A stretch of 28,490 bases of DNA from Leptolinea sp. UBA5366 (lineage in GTDB: Bacteria; Chloroflexota; Anaerolineae; Anaerolineales; Anaerolineaceae), in contig DHPK01000032.1 in NCBI GenBank assembly GCA_002407845.1, positions 152,218 through 180,707 on the forward strand, written 5' to 3'. A program made the translations under genes and the position numbers. The stretch's first letter is position 1, and every line of letters starts with the position of its first letter. The notes under the pieces were generated by a model. That model was not told the origin of the DNA and did not search any database. It worked only from the letters and a program-made list of their open reading frames with translations. This document shows, piece by piece, positions 23,490 to 28,490 of the stretch.

Positions 23490-24827
23490 ATGGCATTTAC
23501 TGATCTATACCGGCAAAAGTTAACATCAGCTGAATCAGCCGTTGCCGCCGTCAAAAGCGGGGACTGGGTCGATTTTGGCTCCATGCTCTTAATGCCGGAA
23601 ATCCTTGACCGAGCGTTGGCGGCAAGAAAAGATGAACTATCCAATGTAAAAATCCGTGGATTATTAGCCTATCGCCCACTGATCACACCTTCCGCTGATC
23701 CTACTGGAAAAGCGTTCAGCTATAACAGCTGGTTCATGAGTTCGATCGAACGCAAGCTGAGCGACCAGGGGTTCTGCCATTTGATCCCGATGAGTTACCG
23801 CAATAAACCCGACATTTATCGCCGCTATCTGGATATTGATGTCGCCATGCTGCAGCTGCCGCCGATGGATAATAAGGGGTATTTCAACTTCTCAGTTGCC
23901 AATTGCTCCACCGCTGCCATGCTCAGCAAATCCAAAAAGATTATCGTCGAAGTCAATGAGAATCTGCCGCCGGTTTGTTTTGGGGCTGAGGGTCAGATTC
24001 ATGTGTCAGAAGTTGACATGATTGTCGAAGGGGATCATGATCGGCTGCCTCAGGTCGTGACCGGACCAGCGTCTGAGACCGAAATGAAAATTGCTCAATT
24101 GATCGCAGAACAGGTGGAAGACGGTTCCAACTTACAAATCGGCGTCGGCAGCCTGCCGGCTCAGATTGGTGAGATTCTTGCAGGTTCAAATCTGAAGGAC
24201 CTCGGAATTCACACTGAGCTAATCGGTCCCTCATTTCTGAAATTGGCAAAAAGCGGTGTCGTGACCAATAAACGAAAGAAACTCGATCAGGGCATCAGCG
24301 TTTGGACGCTTTGCGCGGGCGATGATGAAACCTATGACTGGGTTCGAAACAATCCGGAGCTAAACTCCTATCCTGTTGACTATACGAATGGGCTGCATGT
24401 GCTGGCACAGACCGACAAGCTGATCACCGTTAACAATTGTGTCGAAGCAGATCTCTTCGGTCAAATCTGTTCAGAATCATCCGGAACGCGGCAGATCAGC
24501 GGATCAGGCGGGCAGCTTGATTTCCTTCAGGGCAGTTTCCTCTCAAAAGGCGGGAAAAGTTTCATCTGCATGAGTTCGACTTTTTTTGACAAGCGTGAGA
24601 ACCGGTTCAAATCCAGAATCGTCCCGACCCTGCCGAATGGCTCGACAGTGACCGATCCGCGATCTGTGGCTTTTTACCTCGTAACCGAGTGGGGAATTGC
24701 CAATCTGATGGGAAAGTCTTTATGGGAACGCGCCGAGGCAATCATCAGCATTGCTCATCCCGATTTTCGGGATTCATTGATCCAAGATGCTGAATCGCTT
24801 GGCATCTGGAGAAAAAGCAACCGATGA
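23490..24827 (+). CDS. Acyl-CoA:carboxylate CoA-transferase / acetyl-CoA hydrolase family
   Basis: 445-aa class I CoA-transferase of the acetyl-CoA hydrolase/transferase family, which passes CoA between carboxylic acids through a glutamyl-CoA intermediate. Two alpha/beta domains are evident. The second carries LQIGVGSLPAQIG (215-227), the catalytic glutamate E243 in GIHTELIGPS, NNCVEADLFGQICSES, and the glycine-rich ISGSGGQLDFLQGSFLSKGGKS near residue 345. This layout matches 4-hydroxybutyrate, butyrate and acetate CoA-transferases. AGGGG precedes ATG 23490. It overlaps the next gene by four bases (ATGA), heading an operon for branched-chain 2-oxoacid oxidation, so isobutyryl-, isovaleryl- or 2-methylbutyryl-CoA with acetate are the most likely substrates. 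That substrate assignment is inferred from context. Confidence 0.83.
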   Translation: MAFTDLYRQKLTSAESAVAAVKSGDWVDFGSMLLMPEILDRALAARKDELSNVKIRGLLAYRPLITPSADPTGKAFSYNSWFMSSIERKLSDQGFCHLIPMSYRNKPDIYRRYLDIDVAMLQLPPMDNKGYFNFSVANCSTAAMLSKSKKIIVEVNENLPPVCFGAEGQIHVSEVDMIVEGDHDRLPQVVTGPASETEMKIAQLIAEQVEDGSNLQIGVGSLPAQIGEILAGSNLKDLGIHTELIGPSFLKLAKSGVVTNKRKKLDQGISVWTLCAGDDETYDWVRNNPELNSYPVDYTNGLHVLAQTDKLITVNNCVEADLFGQICSESSGTRQISGSGGQLDFLQGSFLSKGGKSFICMSSTFFDKRENRFKSRIVPTLPNGSTVTDPRSVAFYLVTEWGIANLMGKSLWERAEAIISIAHPDFRDSLIQDAESLGIWRKSNR

Positions 24828-25534
24828 AACCCTCAGACTTGAAACAGATCACAATTGTTGCCGGACACTATGGCAGCGGGAAGACCGAATTTTGTCTGAA
24901 TCTGGCAATACAACGCCTTGAGCAGGGCATTAAAACCGCACTGATCGACCTTGATATCGTCAACCCTTATTTTCGCACTAGGGAAAAAACAGCAGAATTA
25001 GAAAAAATGGGGATCAAAGTATACGGTGATTTCTATCGGTCAGACATTACAATGGAGATTCCTGCGCTGAGCGCTGATGTTCGAACGCCGCTTGAAGACC
25101 GGTCAACCTACAGCATTGTTGACTTGGGAGGCAATTCTTCCGGCGCTTTGGTAGCGGTACAGTTTGGAAAATATTTTCACGAAGGCGATTATGAATTTTT
25201 AGATGTGATCAATTTCAATCGTCCTGAAACCCGCTCGGTCAAAGGAGCTGCCGACCACTTTCATGAAATTGAGGAGCGCACCGGTTTGAAATTCACCGGT
25301 CTGGTCAACAACACCCACCTGTTGCGGGAGACGTCAATTGATACAATCAAATCAGGCGTAAACTTTTGTGAAGAAGTTTCGGCAATTTTAAAGGTACCCT
25401 TGCTTTACACCACCTGTCCGAATTTTCTTTTTGATGAATTCATCGCGTCACCTTATTACAAATCGTTAGATCACCAGATCCTGCCCGTAAATTTGCTCAT
25501 GCGCGAGACCTGGCTGGATACAAAACTGTCTTGA
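24824..25534 (+). CDS. P-loop ATPase of MinD/ParA-like fold, function unknown
   Basis: 236-aa cytoplasmic nucleotide-binding protein. The P-loop is GHYGSGKTEFCLNLA (14-28), a SIMIBI-class variant in which the usual GKGGVGKT is replaced by HYGSGKT. It is followed by the switch-like ALIDLDIVNPYFRTRE (38-53), characteristic of MinD/CobQ-like proteins, and YSIVDLGGNSSGALVA, the second metal/switch strand (DLGG). The middle has a conserved-looking DVINFNRPETRSVKGA and a VNNTHLLRETS element, where the asparagines could recognise the base. The gene overlaps the CoA-transferase by 4 bp and is 14 bp from the ferredoxin subunit, so it is a true operon member. I do not recognise a characterised function. 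Options are a maturation or metal/cofactor-insertion ATPase, or a regulator of the oxidoreductase. Confidence 0.75.
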   Translation: MKPSDLKQITIVAGHYGSGKTEFCLNLAIQRLEQGIKTALIDLDIVNPYFRTREKTAELEKMGIKVYGDFYRSDITMEIPALSADVRTPLEDRSTYSIVDLGGNSSGALVAVQFGKYFHEGDYEFLDVINFNRPETRSVKGAADHFHEIEERTGLKFTGLVNNTHLLRETSIDTIKSGVNFCEEVSAILKVPLLYTTCPNFLFDEFIASPYYKSLDHQILPVNLLMRETWLDTKLS

Positions 25535-25548
25535 GAGGAGAGATTTTT

Positions 25549-25782
25549 ATGCGAAAGTTTCTAGTTAAATTCAACCGAGACAAATGCAAAGGATGCGAAA
25601 TTTGCGTGTCCGTTTGTCCCAAAAAGATACTCGAAATTGATAAAAAAGAAATCAATTCAAAAGGGTATCGTCCTGCTGGAGTCATCCCGGGGAAACAGGA
25701 AGATTGCATCGGCTGCCTCAACTGTGCTACCATGTGCCCGGATAATGTAATCAGTGTATTTGATGTATCAGGAGATGAATAA
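25549..25782 (+). CDS. vorD: 2-oxoacid:ferredoxin oxidoreductase delta subunit (2[4Fe-4S] ferredoxin-like)
   Basis: 77-aa electron-transfer subunit that passes electrons from the catalytic subunits to ferredoxin. Two clusters are specified: CKGCEICVSVCP (C13, C16, C19, C23) and CIGCLNCATMCP (C53, C56, C59, C63). A longer in-frame start at 25531 (TTG) overlaps the upstream stop; ATG 25549, with AGGAGAG seven bases before it, is the better start. Its stop shares an A with the next start codon (TAATG), so it is translationally linked to the alpha-type subunit. The order D-B-A-C matches vor/kor-type four-subunit enzymes. Confidence 0.88.
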   Translation: MRKFLVKFNRDKCKGCEICVSVCPKKILEIDKKEINSKGYRPAGVIPGKQEDCIGCLNCATMCPDNVISVFDVSGDE

Positions 25783-26867
25783 TGTCTGAAAAAGTGCTAA
25801 TGAAAGGGAATGAGGCGTTCTGTGAAGCTGCTATCCGCGGCGGCTGCCGGTTTTACGTCGGATATCCGATCACCCCTCAAAGTGAAATTCCTGAATATAT
25901 GTCACATGAAATGCCCAAACGCGGCGGAACTTTCGTTCAGTCTGAAAGCGAGCTGGGATCTATCAATATCTCCTACGGCATCGCATGCGCTGGAGGAAAT
26001 GTTTTCGTTTCATCCGCTTCACCGGGCATCGCGCTGATGCAAGAAGGCATGAGCTTTGCCTGTTCAGCCGAAGTGCCGATTGTTATTTTAAACGTTTCCC
26101 GCAGCGGACCGGGCATCGGCGGAATTCAGCCGGCTCAGGCTGATTATTTTCAGGTCACCCGCGGCGGCGGAAATGGCGACTACAAGATTCCGGTTTTCGC
26201 CCCGTCTACCATGCAGGAAGCTATCGACATCATCTACAATTCTTTTGAAATCGCAGACCAGCTGCGGAATCCAGTCATTATTTTGGCTGACGGCATGATG
26301 GGTCAAATGATGGAACCGGTCGTTCTTCCTGAAGAAAAACAACCTTATAAAACCGAAGCCGAAATAACGAAATATAAACCTTGGGCGCTGACTGGAACAA
26401 AAAACAAAGATCATCGCAATCGAATCGTTTCTTACTGGGCTAAACCGGAAGAGTTGGAACATCATATTATTCACCTGTTTGAAAAATATGCCAAAGCGGA
26501 AAAAGAACTTGTCCGATATGAAACAATTGGCGCGGAAGACCCCGAAATTGTCTTTGTCGCGTTCGGCACCATGGCGCGAATTGTCGCGGAAGTGATTGAG
26601 ATTTTGAATAACGAAGGCATCAAAGCAGGCATGATCCGTCCGATCTCCCTCTGGCCTTTTCCAAAAGCGCCGTTTGAAGCCTTATCACCTGAAAAAACAA
26701 AAGTGGTGATTTCAACAGAATTAAGCATGGGTCAATTATTAGCTGACGTTGAAAACAGCGTGCAGGGACGCATCCCAACCAGGCTGATCAATCGCGTCGG
26801 CGGCATTGTCCCGACCACGAATGAAATTTTGGAAAGAGCCAAAAAGATTTTGGGAGAGTTGAAATGA
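25782..26867 (+). CDS. vorB: 2-oxoacid:ferredoxin oxidoreductase, pyrimidine-binding (alpha-type) subunit VorB
   Basis: 361-aa subunit of the CoA-acylating 2-oxoacid oxidoreductase. It opens with KVLMKGNEAFCEAAIRGGCRFYVGYPITPQSEIPEYM, the motif of the alpha/VorB-type domain I (YPITPSSE), and contains FVQSESELGSINISYGIACAGG, FVSSASPGIALMQEGMSFA and NVSRSGPGIGGIQPAQADYFQ, which shape the thiamine and substrate pockets. The C-terminal third (IVFVAFGTMARIVAEVIEILNNEGIKAGMIRPISLWPFP, from about 250) is the transketolase C-terminal-like domain II. The motifs cannot cleanly separate 2-oxoisovalerate (VOR) from 2-oxoglutarate (KOR) enzymes. The aminotransferase at the end of the operon favours branched-chain oxoacids. 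Confidence 0.88.
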   Translation: MSEKVLMKGNEAFCEAAIRGGCRFYVGYPITPQSEIPEYMSHEMPKRGGTFVQSESELGSINISYGIACAGGNVFVSSASPGIALMQEGMSFACSAEVPIVILNVSRSGPGIGGIQPAQADYFQVTRGGGNGDYKIPVFAPSTMQEAIDIIYNSFEIADQLRNPVIILADGMMGQMMEPVVLPEEKQPYKTEAEITKYKPWALTGTKNKDHRNRIVSYWAKPEELEHHIIHLFEKYAKAEKELVRYETIGAEDPEIVFVAFGTMARIVAEVIEILNNEGIKAGMIRPISLWPFPKAPFEALSPEKTKVVISTELSMGQLLADVENSVQGRIPTRLINRVGGIVPTTNEILERAKKILGELK

Positions 26868-27613
26868 AACCCTTATATGAACCAACTGAAGGATTATTAC
26901 CCGTTGATACCAGCTATTGTGCAGGCTGCGGACATGGCGTTGCCCATAAAATCATTATGAGCTGCATCGAGGAAAAGGGCAGACTCGGAGACACAATTGG
27001 TGTCTCGCCAATTGGCTGCAGTGTTGTTGCGCATCAATTCATGAATGTTGAAATGTGCGAATCAGCTCACGGCCGCGCGCCAGCAGTGGCAACCGGGATC
27101 AAGCGCGTCCACCCCAATCATCTGGTGTTCAGCTATCAGGGCGATGGGGACTTAGCCTCGATCGGTGTAACCGAGGTTGTGCACGCTGCTGTCCGGGGAG
27201 AAAAGATCACAACTTTCTTCATTAACAACGCGATTTACGGCATGACCGGCGGTCAGATGTCACCCACCACGCTCATCGGTCAGCGTTCGACGACCAGCAT
27301 CGACGGGCGGAAACCTGAAATAAACGGTATTCCGATCCGAATGTCAGAATTGTTGGCAACCATCGATGGAGCCGCTTATATTGAGCGAGTTGCGCTCAAC
27401 ACCCCGGCAAACATTCGAAAAGCAAAAAAGGCTGTCATGAATGCGCTCGAAGTTCAAGAAAAGGGATTAGGATTCTCCTTAGTAGAATTCATTTCAACTT
27501 GTCCGACAAATTGGGGGCTCACTCCGGTCGATTCGCTAAAGTGGGCAGCGGAAAACATGATCCCTTATTATCCATTGGGTGTATTCAAAGACACCAGGGG
27601 GGATGAAAAATGA
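26864..27613 (+). CDS. vorA: 2-oxoacid:ferredoxin oxidoreductase, thiamine-diphosphate-binding (beta-type) subunit VorA
   Basis: 249-aa catalytic subunit that binds thiamine diphosphate and a [4Fe-4S] cluster. YCAGCGHGVAHKI (18-30) gives cluster cysteines C19 and C22, with further cysteines C52 and a later CPTN. The TPP/Mg motif is complete: GDGDLASIGVTEVVHA (93-108) and NNAIYGMTGGQMSPTT (121-136). Length is normal for the family. The start ATG overlaps the upstream stop (ATGA), and the end overlaps the gamma gene by four bases. Confidence 0.9.
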   Translation: MKPLYEPTEGLLPVDTSYCAGCGHGVAHKIIMSCIEEKGRLGDTIGVSPIGCSVVAHQFMNVEMCESAHGRAPAVATGIKRVHPNHLVFSYQGDGDLASIGVTEVVHAAVRGEKITTFFINNAIYGMTGGQMSPTTLIGQRSTTSIDGRKPEINGIPIRMSELLATIDGAAYIERVALNTPANIRKAKKAVMNALEVQEKGLGFSLVEFISTCPTNWGLTPVDSLKWAAENMIPYYPLGVFKDTRGDEK

Positions 27614-28140
27614 GTCAGACAAAGATGTTTTTTTCAGGCTCTGGCGGTCAGGGCGTCCTGTTAATGGGCAAGATGATCGCTTACGCAGCGATGGCTGACG
27701 GCAAGGAAGTGACATTCTTACCATCATATGGGGCAGAAATGCGCGGCGGTACAGCAAATTGCACAGTCATTGTCTCTGATAAACCGATCAGCAGCCCGCT
27801 GATCCACACGGCTGACGTCTTGGTTGTGATGAATTTGCCCTCGCTGACGAAATTTGAAAGCATGGTCGATCCGGATAAGTATCTGTTCATTAACAGCTCC
27901 ATGATCGACAAGAAAGCAACCCGGGACGATATCAAGGCAGTTTATGTTGATGCCTATGGTATCGCGGAAAAAATCGGCGAAAACCGCGGAGCAAACATGG
28001 TGATGCTCGGCGCTGTCGCCCAGACGACAAATGTTGTCACGATCGACGGGATCATCCGGGCAATGGAACACGAATTGACCGGGAAGAAAGCCAAGTTCCT
28101 GGCAGGGAACATCAAAGCGCTGACCTCCTGGCAACCATAA
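27610..28140 (+). CDS. vorC: 2-oxoacid:ferredoxin oxidoreductase gamma subunit VorC
   Basis: 176-aa subunit of the oxidoreductase, fold of the gamma domain that helps bind CoA and closes the active site. The opening FFSGSGGQGVLLMGKMIAYAA (about 6-26) is the gamma-family glycine-rich motif, followed by VTFLPSYGAEMRGGTANCTVIVSD, also family-typical (about 37-60). It completes the four-subunit enzyme. The branched-chain aminotransferase starts 19 bp downstream with AGGGG before its ATG. Confidence 0.9.
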   Translation: MSQTKMFFSGSGGQGVLLMGKMIAYAAMADGKEVTFLPSYGAEMRGGTANCTVIVSDKPISSPLIHTADVLVVMNLPSLTKFESMVDPDKYLFINSSMIDKKATRDDIKAVYVDAYGIAEKIGENRGANMVMLGAVAQTTNVVTIDGIIRAMEHELTGKKAKFLAGNIKALTSWQP

Positions 28141-28159
28141 CATTTTTAGGGGTGAAAAT

Positions 28160-28490
28160 ATGAAACACAACTTCAGCATTACAAAAACGATGAATCCAAA
28201 GCAAAAACCTGATCCAGACAAGCTTGTTTTTGGCAAAGTTTTTACAGATCATATGTTTATGATGGAGTACACAACAGGCAAAGGCTGGCATGACGGCAAA
28301 ATTGTTCCCTACGGACCGCTTCCAATGGATCCGGCTGCGGCTGTGTTTCAGTACGCGATTACCATGTTTGAAGGCATGAAAGCCTATAAAACAGCAGATG
28401 GCAAGGTCCAGCTTTTCCGGCCGGATATGAACATCAAGAGAACCAATCGCACCAATGAACGCGTCTGCATGCCGACAATCGATGCTGTCA
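28160..28490 (+). CDS. ilvE: Branched-chain amino acid aminotransferase, N-terminal part
   Basis: The gene runs off the right edge after 110 codons of about 350. The visible protein begins MKHNFSITKTMNPKQKPDPD and continues with FGKVFTDHMFMMEYTTGKGWHDGKIVPYGPLPMDPAAAVFQYAITMFEGMKAYKT-type sequence (about 23-77) and LFRPDMNIKRTNRTNERVCMP, all characteristic of the larger (about 350 aa) class IV BCAT family. The PLP lysine lies beyond the window. It transfers the amino group of leucine, valine or isoleucine to 2-oxoglutarate, giving exactly the 2-oxoacids that the upstream oxidoreductase could use. AGGGGTGAAAAT precedes the ATG. Confidence 0.88.
   Translation, partial: MKHNFSITKTMNPKQKPDPDKLVFGKVFTDHMFMMEYTTGKGWHDGKIVPYGPLPMDPAAAVFQYAITMFEGMKAYKTADGKVQLFRPDMNIKRTNRTNERVCMPTIDAV

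Noticed and set aside
1..28490. CRISPR arrays, rRNA genes, insertion sequences
   Set aside because: No regularly spaced repeats, no ribosomal RNA segments and no transposase-like proteins were found on reading through.

Overview
The window looks like a chromosomal segment of an anaerobic, fermenting bacterium. My tentative placement is Chloroflexota, class Anaerolineae. The signs are a non-lipidated binding protein in a peptide-type ABC system, a fused ECF ATPase, an archaeal-type phosphoglycerate mutase and ferredoxin-linked 2-oxoacid oxidation. This is inferred from gene content, not from a phylogenetic marker. Base composition is moderate throughout, except for one clearly AT-rich gene at about 12.4-14.1 kb.

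Layout. Positions 1-1543 (minus strand) hold the first codons of an unknown gene and an RclA-like flavin disulfide reductase. Positions 1731-1879 hold an initiator tRNA-Met gene with its own promoter and terminator. Positions 2303-12394 (plus strand) form a catabolic locus: a LacI-type regulator, a family-5 (peptide-type) ABC importer (binding protein, two permeases, two ATPases), an AGE-family sugar 2-epimerase/isomerase and a phosphomannose-isomerase-like cupin. The enzymes argue that the importer carries a sugar or oligosaccharide rather than a peptide. Positions 12476-13990 encode a stand-alone reverse transcriptase of the AbiA/DRT ('unknown group') kind, in AT-rich sequence with a foldable 3' flank. 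It looks like an acquired defence gene. Positions 14088-15203 (minus) encode a membrane-anchored PAF-acetylhydrolase-like esterase.

Positions 15552-18669 hold an ECF vitamin transporter: an S component on the plus strand, facing a T component and a double-domain A-A' ATPase on the minus strand. Positions 18770-20696 (minus) hold an archaeal-type phosphoglycerate mutase and a cyclase/formamidase-like metal hydrolase. Positions 20973-23264 hold a MarR regulator followed by an FtsH protease that ends at a strong terminator.

Positions 23490-28490 (plus) form a tight operon: acyl-CoA:carboxylate CoA-transferase, an unassigned P-loop ATPase, the four subunits of a branched-chain 2-oxoacid:ferredoxin oxidoreductase (order D-B-A-C) and the start of a branched-chain aminotransferase. 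Together they can take valine, leucine or isoleucine to 2-oxoacids, then to acyl-CoA plus reduced ferredoxin, and finally to branched fatty acids with CoA transferred to acetate. The P-loop protein is the unexplained member.

The items most worth following up are the reverse transcriptase with a SIDD catalytic tetrad and its flanking inverted repeats, the unknown ATPase inside the oxidoreductase operon, and the asymmetric fused ECF ATPase.
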